DNA of 64,000 nucleotides from Actinomarinicola tropica (GCF_009650215.1 NZ_CP045851.1:2135001-2199000); one strand, 5' to 3'; shown: positions 8,553 to 17,845, numbered from the stretch's first letter. The notes: a model not told the origin generated them from the letters alone. Translations and numbers: made by a program.

Positions 8553-11267
8553 CTAGCCCTTGGCATCGGCCCAGCTGTCGCCGAACGAGAGGTTCACCTC
8601 GAGCGGAACCCGGAGGTCGAAGGCGTCGGCCATCGTGGCGACGGTGAGGTCGGCGACGGCGTCGTGCTCGGTCGGGTCGACCTCGAGGAGCACCTCGTCG
8701 TGCACCTGCAGGACGATGCGGCTGCGGCTCCCGCGTGCCTCCAGGGCGTCGTCGAGGCGCACGAGGGCGACCTTGAAGATGTCGGCGGCGAGGCCCTGGA
8801 TGCCGGCGTTCATCGCCTGGCGCTCGCCCGCCTGGCGGATGCGGAAGTTGGAGGAGGCGAGCTCGGGGATCTGGCGTCGGCGCCCGAAGAGGGTCTCGGT
8901 GTAGCCCCGCTGGCGGGCCTCCTCGACCGTGCGCTCCATGTAGTCCTTGACCGCCGGGAAGGCCACGAAGTACGCGTCGAGGATGACCGCGGCCTCCTCG
9001 GTGGGGATGTTCAGCCGCTGCCCGAGGCCGTAGGCCTCCATCCCGTAGGCGAGGCCGTAGGACACCATCTTGGCCTTCGAGCGCTGCTCGATCGTGACCG
9101 CGGTGGGCTCGACGCCGAAGACCCGCGAGGCGGTGGCGTTGTGGATGTCCTGGCCGGACTCGAACGCCGCGATCAGCCCAGGGTCCTCGGCGAGGTGCGC
9201 GATGCACCGCAGCTCGATCTGGTTGTAGTCGGCGACGAGCAGCTCGAACCCGGTGCCGGGCACGAAGGCGCGGCGGAACTCCCGGCCCTGCTTGGTGCGC
9301 ACGGGGATGTTGTGGAGGTTCGGGGCGTCGGAGCTGAGCCGGCCCGTCCGAGCGACGGTCTGGTTGAAGGTGGCGTGGATGCGACCGTCCGGCGCGACCT
9401 CGGCGAGCAGCCCCTCGCCGTAGGTGGAGCGCAGCTTCTCGACCTCCCGGTAGCGCAGGAGGTGGTCGATGATCGGGTGCTGCCCCTGGAGCTTCTCGAG
9501 CGAGGCGGCGTCGGTGGAGTAGCCCGTCTTCGTCTTCTTCTGCGGGGTGAGGCCGAGGCGGTCGAAGAGGACCTCGCGCAGCTGCTTGGTCGAGTTGACG
9601 TTGAACTCGCCGCCGGCGTCCTCGTGCACCGCGTGCGTCAGCTCGGCCGCCTCGGCGGTGAGGTCGCGGTGCAGTCGCCGGAGGACGTCGACGTCGACCC
9701 CGATGCCGACCGACTCCATCCGGGCCAGCACCCGCACGAGCGGGACCTCGATCTCGTCGTGGAGCCGACGGAGCCCCTGGGCGTCGAGCGCGGCCTCGAT
9801 CGGCTCGACGAGGCGCGACACGGCCAGGGCCCGGCAGGCGGCCGACGCCGCGTCGTCGACCTCGCCACCGCCGAGGTCGAGCCGGCCCTCCTCGGCCGGG
9901 GACTCCTCGGGCAGCCGCAGGCGGCAGTGGCGTCCGAGCAGGTCCTCGAGGAGGTAGCGGGCCTCGGCGGGGTCGAGGAGGTAGGCGGCGAGCATCGTGT
10001 CGAGGCGGAGCGTGCGCACGTCGACGCCGAGCCCCGCGAGCGCCCGCAGCAGGGGCTTGGCGTCGTGGGCGACGATCCCCGGCCCGCCGTCGCCGACGAA
10101 CCGGCCGAGCGCCGCGACCACGTCGGGCTCGACGAGCACGGTGGCCGGCACCCACGCCGTGGCCCCCGACGCCGGGTCGGTGACGACGGCCAGCCCGTTG
10201 ATCGGCGACCGGCCGGGGGCGCCCCAGGAGGCGTCGCGCCACGACGGCGTCCCCCGCCACCCCGCTGCGACGCCGACCGGTCCGTCGGCCCGGGCGAGGG
10301 CGTCGAGCGCCCTGACGGCCGCCGGGCCGTCGAGCTCGTCGACCTCGGCGACGAGCACGTCGAGCCCCCCGCCGCCATCGGTGGGCGCGGGCTCGGCGCC
10401 CATGGCCTCCTGGAGCCGCTCGACCAAGCTGTGGAACTCGAGGAAGTCGATGAGCTGGCGCAGTGCCTCGGGGTCGACGCGCTCGGACGACAGCGGCCGC
10501 GGCTCGACGTCGATCTCGAGGTCCCGCCGCAGGACCATGACCTCGGCGTTGCTCCGGACCTGCGCCTCGTTGGCGGCGAGGTTCTCACGGAGCTTCGGCG
10601 TCTGCGCGTCGAGGGCCTCGAAGATGCCGTCGAGCCCGCCGTAGGTGTTGACGAGCTTCGCCGCCGTCTTCTCCCCCACCCCGGGCACGCCGGGCAGGTT
10701 GTCCGACGGGTCGCCGCGGAGGGCCGCGTACTGGACGTAGTCGACGGGGCGCACCCCCGTGCGCTCGAGGATGCCGGCCTCGTCGTAGAGGGCGTAGTCG
10801 GACACGCCGCGCTTGTTGTAGAGGACCTTCACGTGCGGGTCCTCGACCAGCTGGTAGGTGTCGCGGTCACCGGTGACGATCAGCACGTCGTCGCCACGGT
10901 CCCGCGCCGCGGTGGCCAGGCTGGCGATGATGTCGTCGGCCTCGAAGCCGGGCATCTCGACGATCGGCAGGTCGAGGACCTCGAGGACCTGGCGCACCAG
11001 CCCCATCTGCTGGCGGAGGATGTCCGGCGCGGCCTCCCGCGTGCCCTTGTAGTCCGGCACCGCCTCGTGGCGGAACGTGGGCTCCGGGCGGTCGAAGGCC
11101 ACCACCACGCCGTCGGGGCGGTGGTCGCGCACCAGGTTCACCAGCATGGAGGTGAAGCCGTAGACGGCGTTGGTGACCTGCCCGGAGGCGGTGGTGAGGT
11201 CGGTCGGGAGGGCGAAGAACGCGCGGTAGGTGAGCGAGTTCCCGTCGAGCAGCATGAGGCGGGCCAC
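8553..11267 (-). CDS. polA: DNA polymerase I
   Basis: 904 residues. The 5'-3' exonuclease domain (1 to about 290) begins MLLDGNSLTYRAF and carries helix-3-turn and H2TH motifs, including GVGEKTAAKL. The middle 3'-5' exonuclease-like domain (about 310-500) is poorly conserved, as is usual in actinobacteria, and is probably inactive. The polymerase domain has motif A DYNQIELR (about 678), motif B RSKAKMVSYGLAYGM and motif C VHDEV (about 856). It repairs DNA and processes Okazaki fragments. Start GTG at 11267 sits seven bases after a TAGGCT hexamer, so the mRNA is probably leaderless. Confidence 0.97.
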   Translation of the reverse strand: MARLMLLDGNSLTYRAFFALPTDLTTASGQVTNAVYGFTSMLVNLVRDHRPDGVVVAFDRPEPTFRHEAVPDYKGTREAAPDILRQQMGLVRQVLEVLDLPIVEMPGFEADDIIASLATAARDRGDDVLIVTGDRDTYQLVEDPHVKVLYNKRGVSDYALYDEAGILERTGVRPVDYVQYAALRGDPSDNLPGVPGVGEKTAAKLVNTYGGLDGIFEALDAQTPKLRENLAANEAQVRSNAEVMVLRRDLEIDVEPRPLSSERVDPEALRQLIDFLEFHSLVERLQEAMGAEPAPTDGGGGLDVLVAEVDELDGPAAVRALDALARADGPVGVAAGWRGTPSWRDASWGAPGRSPINGLAVVTDPASGATAWVPATVLVEPDVVAALGRFVGDGGPGIVAHDAKPLLRALAGLGVDVRTLRLDTMLAAYLLDPAEARYLLEDLLGRHCRLRLPEESPAEEGRLDLGGGEVDDAASAACRALAVSRLVEPIEAALDAQGLRRLHDEIEVPLVRVLARMESVGIGVDVDVLRRLHRDLTAEAAELTHAVHEDAGGEFNVNSTKQLREVLFDRLGLTPQKKTKTGYSTDAASLEKLQGQHPIIDHLLRYREVEKLRSTYGEGLLAEVAPDGRIHATFNQTVARTGRLSSDAPNLHNIPVRTKQGREFRRAFVPGTGFELLVADYNQIELRCIAHLAEDPGLIAAFESGQDIHNATASRVFGVEPTAVTIEQRSKAKMVSYGLAYGMEAYGLGQRLNIPTEEAAVILDAYFVAFPAVKDYMERTVEEARQRGYTETLFGRRRQIPELASSNFRIRQAGERQAMNAGIQGLAADIFKVALVRLDDALEARGSRSRIVLQVHDEVLLEVDPTEHDAVADLTVATMADAFDLRVPLEVNLSFGDSWADAKG

Positions 11268-11274
11268 GCGGGCC

Positions 11275-11280
11275 AGCCTA
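11275..11280 (-). promoter_or_regulatory. Leaderless -10 box (TAGGCT) of polA
   Basis: TAGGCT on the minus strand, seven bases before the polA GTG. It overlaps the stop codon of the response regulator gene upstream. Confidence 0.55.
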
Positions 11281-11859
11281 CGCAGGGGGTGTGACGGCCC
11301 CGTCGATCACCTGCTGGGCGACGTCCTTCATCGTGCGCCGCTCCCGCATCGCGGTGCGCTGGATGAACGTGAACGCGTCGCCCTCGGGCATCGAGTGCTC
11401 GTCCATCAGCTTGCCCTTGGCCCGCTCCACGACCTTGCGGGTCTCGAGCTGGTCCTCCAGGTTCGACGTGGCCGCGTGCAGCTCCTTGATCTCCTGGAAC
11501 CGCCCGAGCGCGACCTCGACCGCGGGCACGAGCTCGCTGCGCTGGAACGGCTTCACGAGGTAGGCCATCGCGCCGGCGTCGCGGGCCTGCTCGATGAGGT
11601 CACGCTGGCTGAACGCGGTGAGGATCAGCACCGCGGCCCGGCGGTCGGAGGTGATCTCCCGGGCCGCCGTGAGGCCGTCCATGCCGGGCATCTTGATGTC
11701 GAGGATCGCCAGGTCCGGCTCGAGGTCCTTGACCATCTGGACCGCCTCGTCGCCCCGGCCGGTCTCCCCGACGATCTCGTAGCCCTCCTCCTCGAGGGTC
11801 TCCTTCAGGTCGAGGCGGATGATGGCCTCGTCCTCTGCGATCACGACTCGTGTGGGCAA
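11278..11859 (-). CDS. ANTAR-domain response regulator (AmiR/NasT type)
   Basis: 193 residues: a receiver domain (1-120) with acidic pocket AEDE near residues 8-11, phospho-acceptor Asp in LAILDIKMPGMDG near 55, and the later Thr and Lys in LTAFSQ and LVKPF. A C-terminal three-helix ANTAR domain follows (about 130-185; VVERAKGKLMDEHSM is its signature). ANTAR proteins bind paired RNA hairpins to prevent transcription termination. Start is TTG with GGAGAG five bases upstream. No kinase gene is adjacent. It resembles the stand-alone regulator found near polA in other actinobacteria (from memory). Confidence 0.93.
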   Translation of the reverse strand: MPTRVVIAEDEAIIRLDLKETLEEEGYEIVGETGRGDEAVQMVKDLEPDLAILDIKMPGMDGLTAAREITSDRRAAVLILTAFSQRDLIEQARDAGAMAYLVKPFQRSELVPAVEVALGRFQEIKELHAATSNLEDQLETRKVVERAKGKLMDEHSMPEGDAFTFIQRTAMRERRTMKDVAQQVIDGAVTPPA

Positions 11860-11881
11860 GTGGTCTCTCCAGTGCGGCGGA

Positions 11882-12202
11882 TCAGCGGGATCCGTCAGCG
11901 GACATGGGCGGTGCGGCCAGCGCGACGAGCTCGTCGAGGAGCTCGTCCTGGACGGTCTCGAGCCGTCGGACCTCGGCGGCCAGCTCGTCGCGGCTGCGCT
12001 GGATCGCGGCGGCGTGCCGGGCGGCGTCGCGGTGCTCGCGCTCGGCCAGCGGCGTCTCCGACACGAGGGACCGCAGGCGTGCGTCGTCGGCCTCCTGCAC
12101 GAAGTGCACGAGCTGCTCGTCGGCCACCCCGAGGTCGACCCGCAGCTGCTTCAGCCGCTCGGCCACCTCGGTCAGCCGACGCTCGATGAGCGACCGCGAC
12201 AT
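11882..12202 (-). CDS. Small coiled-coil protein, unknown function
   Basis: 106 residues, almost entirely helical and charged. Heptad-like Leu/Val spacing runs over residues 5-95, e.g. RLTEVAERLKQLRVDLG and AAEVRRLETVQDELLDEL. No membrane segment or known domain is visible. A TACACT hexamer six bases upstream of the ATG supports a leaderless gene. It lies 22 bases before the ANTAR regulator on the same strand, so the two are probably co-transcribed. Function unknown. Confidence 0.65.
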   Translation of the reverse strand: MSRSLIERRLTEVAERLKQLRVDLGVADEQLVHFVQEADDARLRSLVSETPLAEREHRDAARHAAAIQRSRDELAAEVRRLETVQDELLDELVALAAPPMSADGSR

Positions 12203-12208
12203 GGCGCC

Positions 12209-12214
12209 AGTGTA
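12209..12214 (-). promoter_or_regulatory. Leaderless -10 box (TACACT) of the coiled-coil gene
   Basis: TACACT on the minus strand with a six-base gap to the ATG at 12202. Confidence 0.5.
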
Positions 12215-12247
12215 GGAGAGCGACAGCACCGCCCTCGTCGCTCTGCG

Positions 12248-12330
12248 TGCCCGGGGCGGGACTCGAACCCGCACGCCCTCTCGGACAAGGGATTTTGAGT
12301 CCCCCGCGTCTGCCATTCCGCCACCCGGGC
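12248..12330 (-). tRNA. tRNA-Leu (anticodon CAA)
   Basis: Class II tRNA of 83 bases including discriminator A. The acceptor stem GCCCGGG pairs perfectly with CCCGGGC. The anticodon loop CTCAAAA (12293-12299) gives anticodon CAA at 12295-12297, and a long variable arm lies between anticodon and T stems. The T arm has GGTTCGAGTCCC. CCA is not encoded. It reads leucine UUG codons, which are rare in a genome this GC-rich. Confidence 0.95.
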
Positions 12331-12412
12331 CGGGCGACGCCTCAGCGTAACCTCTGGGTCCGACCCCCGGTCAGACGCTCGACACACCCACCACCAGGAC
12401 GCTCCCCCTCTG

Positions 12413-13597
12413 ATGATCGCCTTCACCTTCCCCGGACAGGGGTCCCAGAAGCCCGGCATGGGCGCCGCCTGGGCCGACCACCCCTCCTGGGAGCTGGTCG
12501 CCGAGGCGTCCGAGGCCGCCGGCCGGGACCTCGCGGCGCTGCTGCTCGAGGCCGACGCCGACGAGCTCGTCCAGACGCACAACGCCCAGCTCGCCACGTT
12601 CCTCACCTCCCTGGTCGTGCTCGACGCCGTGGAGCGGACCGGCGTGGAGCCGGCGCGGGTCGCCGGCCACAGCCTCGGCGAGTACACGGCGCTGGTCGCC
12701 TCGGGTGCCGTGTCGTTCGAGGACGGCGTCCGCCTCGTCACCGAGCGGGGCAACGCCATGAAGGCGGCAGCCGAGGAGCACGACGGCACGATGGCCGCCG
12801 TCCTCGGCCTCGACGACGACAAGGTCGAGGTCGCCTGCGCGCGCGTCGACGGCGACGTGTGGGTCGCCAACTTCAACGCCCCGGGCCAGGTCGTCATCGC
12901 CGGCGCCCCGGACGCCCTCGAGCAGGCCGGCGCCGCCGCCAAGGAGCTCGGGGCCAAGCGGGTGATGGCCATCGCCGTCGGCGGTGCCTTCCACACGCCG
13001 TTCATGGCCCCGGCGCGGGACCGCCTCCGCAAGGCGCTCGATGCCACCGACTGGCGGGACCCCGCCGTCCCGGTGCACGCCAACGTCGACGCGATGCCCC
13101 ACGGCGCCGGGTCGGAGTGGAGCGGCCTGCTCTCCGCGCAGCTCACCAGCCCGGTGCGCTGGCGCCACACGCTGCACGAGCTCGACGCCGCCGGCGTGAC
13201 GACCTTCGTCGAGCTCGGTCCGGGCACCGTGCTCACCGGCATGGCCAAGCGCACGGTCAGCGGCGCCCGCACCCTCTCGGTGTCCTCCCCGGCCGACCTC
13301 GACGCGCTCCTCGAGGCGCTGTCGCAGTCGCCCGCCACCGGCGCGGCCGACGTCGGCCAGCGCGACGGCGAGCACCTCTTCGCCACCGAGCGGATGGTGG
13401 TGAGCCCGGCCGCCGGCATCTTCACCCCCGAGGGCACCCTCGAGCCCGGCGCGCACCTCGCCCCCGGGCACCTCCTCGGCCACGTGGCCGACCACGACGT
13501 CCGCTCGCCCTTCGACGGCGCCCTCATGGGTTGGCTGGCCGTCGAGGGTGAGCGCGTCACGACGAGCCAACCCATCGCCTGGCTGAGGACGGTCTGA
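12413..13597 (+). CDS. fabD: Malonyl-CoA:ACP transacylase with C-terminal lipoyl-like barrel
   Basis: 394 residues. Residues 1-305 are a complete FabD: GQGSQ oxyanion loop at 8-12, nucleophile Ser87 in GHSLGEY, and His194 in GAFHTPF. It loads malonyl onto ACP for type II fatty-acid synthesis. Normal FabD ends near residue 310. Here residues about 318-394 look like a biotinyl/lipoyl-type half-barrel pair (VVSPAAG, then SPFDGALMGWLAVEGE, ending QPIAWL), but the modified Lys is absent: the turn reads VADHDV. First gene of the fab operon; fabH begins two bases after its stop. Confidence 0.93.
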   Translation: MIAFTFPGQGSQKPGMGAAWADHPSWELVAEASEAAGRDLAALLLEADADELVQTHNAQLATFLTSLVVLDAVERTGVEPARVAGHSLGEYTALVASGAVSFEDGVRLVTERGNAMKAAAEEHDGTMAAVLGLDDDKVEVACARVDGDVWVANFNAPGQVVIAGAPDALEQAGAAAKELGAKRVMAIAVGGAFHTPFMAPARDRLRKALDATDWRDPAVPVHANVDAMPHGAGSEWSGLLSAQLTSPVRWRHTLHELDAAGVTTFVELGPGTVLTGMAKRTVSGARTLSVSSPADLDALLEALSQSPATGAADVGQRDGEHLFATERMVVSPAAGIFTPEGTLEPGAHLAPGHLLGHVADHDVRSPFDGALMGWLAVEGERVTTSQPIAWLRTV

Positions 13598-13599
13598 AC

Positions 13600-14526
13600 A
13601 TGCGTGGAGCCCAGATCAAGGGGTGGGGCTCGGCCCTCCCCGAGAAGGTCGTCACCAACAAGGACCTCGAGAGCACGCTCGACACCAACGACGAGTGGAT
13701 CGTCGAGCGCACCGGCATCCGCGAGCGCCGCATCGGCGGCAGCACGTCGGGCCTCGCGATCGAGGCGTCGCGCCTCGCGATGGCGCGCGCCGGGTGGGAG
13801 CCAGAGACCGTCGACCTGCTCATCCTGGCCACGACGAGCCCCGACCAGCAGATCCCGGCGTCGGCCTCCACGGTCCAGAACGAGCTGGGCCTCACCTGCG
13901 GGGCGTTCGACCTCAACGCGGCCTGCTCCGGGTTCGTGTACGCCCTCGTGGCCGCCCACGGCTTCGTGCAGACGGGCCTGTCCCGCATCCTCGTCATCGG
14001 CTCGGACACGCTCAGCCGCCTCACCGACTGGGAGGACCGGGGCACCGCGATCCTCTTCGCCGACGGCGCCGGCGCCGCCGCCGTCGAGGCGGTCGACGGC
14101 CCCGGCGAGCTGCTCGGCTACGACCTCGGCTCCGACGGATCGGCCCGCCACATCCTGGACGCCGACATCGGCGGCTACATGCACATGGACGGCAAGGAGG
14201 TGTTCCGGCGGGCGGTGCGGGTCATGGTCGCATCGGGGAACGCCGCGCTCGAGCGCGCCGGCCTCACGATCGACGACATCGACCACGTCGTCCCGCACCA
14301 GGCGAACATCCGGATCATCGAGTCGGCCTGCAAGAAGCTCGGCGTGCCCGTGGAGAAGGCCGTGACGGTCCTCGACCGCACCGGCAACACGTCCGCGGCG
14401 TCGATCCCCCTCGCGCTCGTCGACGGCGTCGACTCGGGGCGGATCCAGCCCGGCGACACGATCCTCTTCGTGGGGTTCGGTGCCGGCATGACCTGGGCCT
14501 CGGCCGTCGTGAGGTGGCAGCCGTGA
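13600..14526 (+). CDS. fabH: 3-oxoacyl-ACP synthase III (KAS III)
   Basis: 308 residues, thiolase fold. Catalytic Cys is in NAACSGF (about residue 109), His in PHQANIRI (about 235) and Asn in TGNTSAAS (about 265). KAS III joins an acyl-CoA starter to malonyl-ACP to begin chain synthesis. In actinobacteria it often takes branched starters; specificity cannot be read here. The stop overlaps the fabG start in a GTGA, so translation is coupled. Confidence 0.95.
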   Translation: MRGAQIKGWGSALPEKVVTNKDLESTLDTNDEWIVERTGIRERRIGGSTSGLAIEASRLAMARAGWEPETVDLLILATTSPDQQIPASASTVQNELGLTCGAFDLNAACSGFVYALVAAHGFVQTGLSRILVIGSDTLSRLTDWEDRGTAILFADGAGAAAVEAVDGPGELLGYDLGSDGSARHILDADIGGYMHMDGKEVFRRAVRVMVASGNAALERAGLTIDDIDHVVPHQANIRIIESACKKLGVPVEKAVTVLDRTGNTSAASIPLALVDGVDSGRIQPGDTILFVGFGAGMTWASAVVRWQP

Positions 14527-15254
14527 GCCCGGCCGACGCCCCCTCCTCCGGCCGGGTCGTCCTCGTCACCGGCGGCAACCGCGGCATCGGCCTCGCCACC
14601 GCCACCGCCTTCGCCGACGCCGGCCACCGGGTGGCGGTCACCTACCGCTCGCAGGCGCCGGACGACGACCGCTTCCTCTGCGTGCCGTGCGACGTGGCCG
14701 ACACCGCCCAGGTCGAGGCCGCGTTCGAGAAGGTCGAGTCCGAGCTGGGCCCGGTCGAGGTCCTCGTCGCCAACGCCGGCATGACCCGCGACGGGCTCGT
14801 GCTGCGGATGTCCGACGACGACTTCGCCGACGTGCTCGACACCAACCTCACCGGCGCGTTCCGGTGCGCCCGGCGGGCCGTGAAGCAGATGATGCGCGCC
14901 CGCTGGGGTCGCATCGTCCTGCTGTCCTCGATCGTCGGCACCGCCGGACAGGCAGGCCAGGCCAACTACGCGGCGTCGAAGGCCGGGCTCGTCGGCCTGG
15001 CCCGCTCGCTGGCCCGGGAGTTCGCATCCCGCAACGTCACGGTCAACGTCGTCGCGCCGGGTCCGATCGCCACGGACATGACCGACGCCCTCACCGACGA
15101 CCAGCGCGCGGCCATGGGCCAGGCCGTGCCCCTCGGCCGCTTCGGCACGCCCGACGAGGTCGCCGCCACCATCCGCTTCCTCGCCTCCGACGAGGCCGGG
15201 TACATCACCGGTGCGGTGATCCCGGTCGACGGCGGTTTGGGCATGGGAAGCTGA
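14523..15254 (+). CDS. fabG: 3-oxoacyl-ACP reductase (SDR family)
   Basis: 243 residues. Rossmann nucleotide-binding motif TGGNRGIG is near residues 17-24, NAG near 85, catalytic Ser in LLSSIVG (about 135) and YAASK (about 150). The C-terminal IPVDGG is typical of FabG. It uses NADPH to reduce the 3-keto group after condensation. The GTG start at 14523 overlaps the fabH stop. Position inside the fab operon supports FabG rather than a general SDR. Confidence 0.94.
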   Translation: MSPADAPSSGRVVLVTGGNRGIGLATATAFADAGHRVAVTYRSQAPDDDRFLCVPCDVADTAQVEAAFEKVESELGPVEVLVANAGMTRDGLVLRMSDDDFADVLDTNLTGAFRCARRAVKQMMRARWGRIVLLSSIVGTAGQAGQANYAASKAGLVGLARSLAREFASRNVTVNVVAPGPIATDMTDALTDDQRAAMGQAVPLGRFGTPDEVAATIRFLASDEAGYITGAVIPVDGGLGMGS

Positions 15255-15315
15255 CCCGACCCATCATTCCCCGGGGCCCCGTGCCCCACGACACCCACCC
15301 ACGAACGGAGCAGCA

Positions 15316-15555
15316 GTGAGCGAAGCCGAGAACTTCGAGCGTTTCAAGAAGTGCGCAGTCGAGGTCCTGGACGTGGAGGCCGACCAGGTCACGCGCGAGG
15401 CCCGCTTCGCCGACGACCTCGACGCCGATAGCCTCGACCTCGTCGAGCTCGTCATGGCCCTCGAGGAGGAGTTCGACGTGAGCGTCGACGAGGAGGAGCT
15501 CGAAGGCATCGAGACCGTCGGGGCGGCGTTCGACCTCATCACCTCGAAGCTCTGA
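15316..15555 (+). CDS. acpP: Acyl carrier protein
   Basis: 79 residues, acidic four-helix ACP. Ser39 in DADSLD is the 4'-phosphopantetheine attachment site. Start is GTG at 15316 after a GGAG-rich upstream sequence. A gap of 61 bases separates it from fabG. Its TGA shares a base with the fabF ATG (TGATG), so the two are translationally coupled. Confidence 0.97.
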   Translation: MSEAENFERFKKCAVEVLDVEADQVTREARFADDLDADSLDLVELVMALEEEFDVSVDEEELEGIETVGAAFDLITSKL

Positions 15556-16733
15556 TGTCCGCCCGCCGCGTCGCCGTCACCGGCATCGGCGTCGTCGCGC
15601 CGTGCGGCATCGGCGCGGAGGCGTTCTGGGAGGGCCTGCTCGGTCCGGCACCCGCCGGGTCCGAGCGGCCCATCCCCGACTTCGATCCCTCGCCGTGGTT
15701 CGAGAGCCGCAAGGAGGCGCGCCGCACCGATCGGTTCGCCCAGTTCGCCTTCGCCGCCGCCGCCATGGCGCTCGAGGAGGCCGGCGACCTCAAGGTCGAC
15801 CCCACCCGAGCCGGCGTGATCATCGGCACCGGCGTGGGCGGGATCGCCACGCTCGAGGAGCAGATCGTCGTCAACCACGAGAAGGGCCCGGACCGCGTGT
15901 CGCCGTTCCTCGTGCCGATGATGATGGGCAACGCGGCGTCGGCCGGCGTGTCCATGCGCTACGGCTTCCAGGGGCCCTGCGAGACCACCGTCACCGCCTG
16001 CGCGGCGGGGACCCACAGCATCGGCAACGCCGCCCGACTGGTGCGTGACGGCCGCTGCGACGTCATGGTCGCGGGCGGCTCGGAGGCGGGACTCACGCCC
16101 ACCGCGCTCGCCGGCTTCCGCAACATGACGGCCCTGTCGACGAGCGGACGTTCACGGCCGTTCGACCGCCGGCGCGACGGCTTCGTGATGGCCGAGGCCG
16201 CCGGCGTCCTCGTGCTGGAAGAGCTCGAGCACGCTCGGGCCCGCGGGGCGACGATCCTCGGCGAGATCATGGGCTCGGCCAACACCGCGGACGCCCACCA
16301 CATCACCGCCCCGTCCCCCGGCGGCGCGGGCGCCGTGGCGTGCATGGAGCTCGCGCTCGCCGATGCCGGCGTCGCCGCCGCCGACATCGTCCACGTCAAC
16401 GCCCACGGGACGTCGACGCCGAGGAACGACCAGGCCGAGGCCGAGGCGCTCTCCAAGCTCTTCGGCACGCCCGGGCCGCTCGTCACCTCCACCAAGGGCG
16501 TCACGGGACACGCCCTGGGCGGTGCGGGCGCCATCGAGGCCGCCGCGGTGCTGCTCTCCATGCGGCACCGCACGATCCCGCCGACGGCGGGGTTCGAGGA
16601 GCGCGACCCCGAGATGCCCGAGATCGCCATCGTCACCGAGCCCACGTCGTGGGAGCCCGGGCCCTCGCTGTCGAACTCGTTCGGGTTCGGGGGCCACAAC
16701 GGCACGCTGGTGATCGGACCCGCCCCCGCCTGA
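15555..16733 (+). CDS. fabF: 3-oxoacyl-ACP synthase II (KAS II)
   Basis: 392 residues. Cys149 in TACAAGTHS is the acyl-binding residue. The two His of the Cys-His-His triad lie in NAHGTSTP and in KGVTGHALGGAG; the last also holds the conserved Lys. It catalyses the elongation condensation between acyl-ACP and malonyl-ACP. Last gene of the fabD-H-G-acpP-F operon; it converges on ogt with 21 bases between the stops. Confidence 0.95.
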   Translation: MSARRVAVTGIGVVAPCGIGAEAFWEGLLGPAPAGSERPIPDFDPSPWFESRKEARRTDRFAQFAFAAAAMALEEAGDLKVDPTRAGVIIGTGVGGIATLEEQIVVNHEKGPDRVSPFLVPMMMGNAASAGVSMRYGFQGPCETTVTACAAGTHSIGNAARLVRDGRCDVMVAGGSEAGLTPTALAGFRNMTALSTSGRSRPFDRRRDGFVMAEAAGVLVLEELEHARARGATILGEIMGSANTADAHHITAPSPGGAGAVACMELALADAGVAAADIVHVNAHGTSTPRNDQAEAEALSKLFGTPGPLVTSTKGVTGHALGGAGAIEAAAVLLSMRHRTIPPTAGFEERDPEMPEIAIVTEPTSWEPGPSLSNSFGFGGHNGTLVIGPAPA

Positions 16734-16754
16734 GCCGGCGGCCCGCACGACCGT

Positions 16755-17375
16755 TCAGCGTCGCGGTGGCTCCACGCCCTCGTGGGTGAGGAGCCACCGC
16801 TTCGCGTCGAGCCCACCTCCGTAGCCACCCAGGTGCCCGCCGGTGCGCAGCACCCGGTGGCACGGGACCACGATCGGGATGGGGTTGGTGGCCATCGCCG
16901 TGCCGACCGCCCGAGCCGCCCGTGGGCTGCCGACCCGTTCGGCGAGGTCGAGGTAGCTGACCGTCTGGCCGAAGTCGACCCGCTCGAGCACCCGGAGCAC
17001 CTCCGATCGGAAGCCCTTCGACATCCGCCGGTCGAGGGGCAGGTCGAAGTGCCGCCGCCGCCCCTCGAAGTACTCGTCGAGCTCACGCCGCACCTCGTCG
17101 AGCCGGCCGGGCGCCTCGAGGATGCGGGGGGAGATGCGGGTGGCGATGACGTCCAGCCCGCCATCGGGGTCGCCGAAGCCGACCGACAGCAGCCCCAGGT
17201 CGGTGCCCGCCACCCAGAGCGGCCCGATCGGCGAGTCGACCCTGGCCCAGGCCACGTCCACCAGCCCTTCGTCGAGGGCTCGGGCCACGAAGCGGGTGAG
17301 GTCGAACGGCGCCGCCTCTTGCGCGGCACGGCGCAGCCGCGCCTCCAGCTCGATGTCGATCCGGTCGTCGCTCAT
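16755..17375 (-). CDS. Methylated-DNA-protein cysteine methyltransferase with N-terminal extension
   Basis: 206 residues. The C-terminal part (about 110-206) holds the active-site VPCHRVL, an Asn in ATNPIPIV and the downstream GGYGGGLDAKRWLL, as in Ogt/AGT. It removes alkyl groups from O6-alkylguanine in a one-time reaction. Residues 1-42 form an extra helical segment before the usual AGT N-domain (DSPIGPLWVAG). The ATG overlaps the sigma factor stop (ATGA). Location directly after an ECF sigma factor gene suggests stress-linked expression. Confidence 0.9.
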   Translation of the reverse strand: MSDDRIDIELEARLRRAAQEAAPFDLTRFVARALDEGLVDVAWARVDSPIGPLWVAGTDLGLLSVGFGDPDGGLDVIATRISPRILEAPGRLDEVRRELDEYFEGRRRHFDLPLDRRMSKGFRSEVLRVLERVDFGQTVSYLDLAERVGSPRAARAVGTAMATNPIPIVVPCHRVLRTGGHLGGYGGGLDAKRWLLTHEGVEPPRR

Positions 17376-17845
17376 GCCGTGACCTCCCCTCGCAGCGCCT
17401 TGACCCCGTCGTGGACGCGCTGGCGCGCCGCGCCCTCCGTGCAGCCGAGCACCTCGGCGATCTCTCGGTACGGCATGTCGTCGACGAACCGCAGGGCCAC
17501 CGCGGCCCGCTGCCCGTCGGGTAGCCGGCGCACCGCCGACCAGAGCTCGTCGTCCGCTCCTGGCGGTACGACACCGTCGCCGCCGCCCGGGTCGTCCTCG
17601 AGGGGGACCGTGCTCGGACGACGGCCGTCGTGGCGGAACCGGTCGATCGCCTTGTGCCGGGCGATCGTCCACAGCCAGCCCTTGAGGTTCGACCCGTCGC
17701 GCAGGCCCGGGTAGGCCCGCAGGGCGGCGATGAGGACCTCCTGGGTCACGTCGTCGGCGTCGTTCGCGCCGACCAGGGCCCGGACGTGGCGGTGGAGCGC
17801 CACGGCGTGCTCGTCGAGCAACATCTGGAACGGCGGCAGGCTCAC
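17372..17845 (-). CDS. ECF-type RNA polymerase sigma factor
   Basis: 157 residues from the GTG at 17845. Region 2 (about 10-75) has DDVTQEVLIAALR and KGWLWTIARHKAIDRFR; region 4 (about 100-155) has LPDGQRAAVALRF and a helix-turn-helix in YREIAEVLGCTEGAARQRVH. The frame is open further upstream to 17938, but that would overlap fabZ and does not look like sigma. No anti-sigma gene follows; the next gene is the AGT. The operon is bcp-fabZ-sigma-ogt. Confidence 0.88.
   Translation of the reverse strand: MSLPPFQMLLDEHAVALHRHVRALVGANDADDVTQEVLIAALRAYPGLRDGSNLKGWLWTIARHKAIDRFRHDGRRPSTVPLEDDPGGGDGVVPPGADDELWSAVRRLPDGQRAAVALRFVDDMPYREIAEVLGCTEGAARQRVHDGVKALRGEVTA

Noticed and set aside
8535-11294. 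A 919-codon open frame on the plus strand
   Set aside because: It mirrors polA on the other strand. Long antisense frames are expected in DNA this GC-rich, and its protein is His/Glu/Val repeats without domains.
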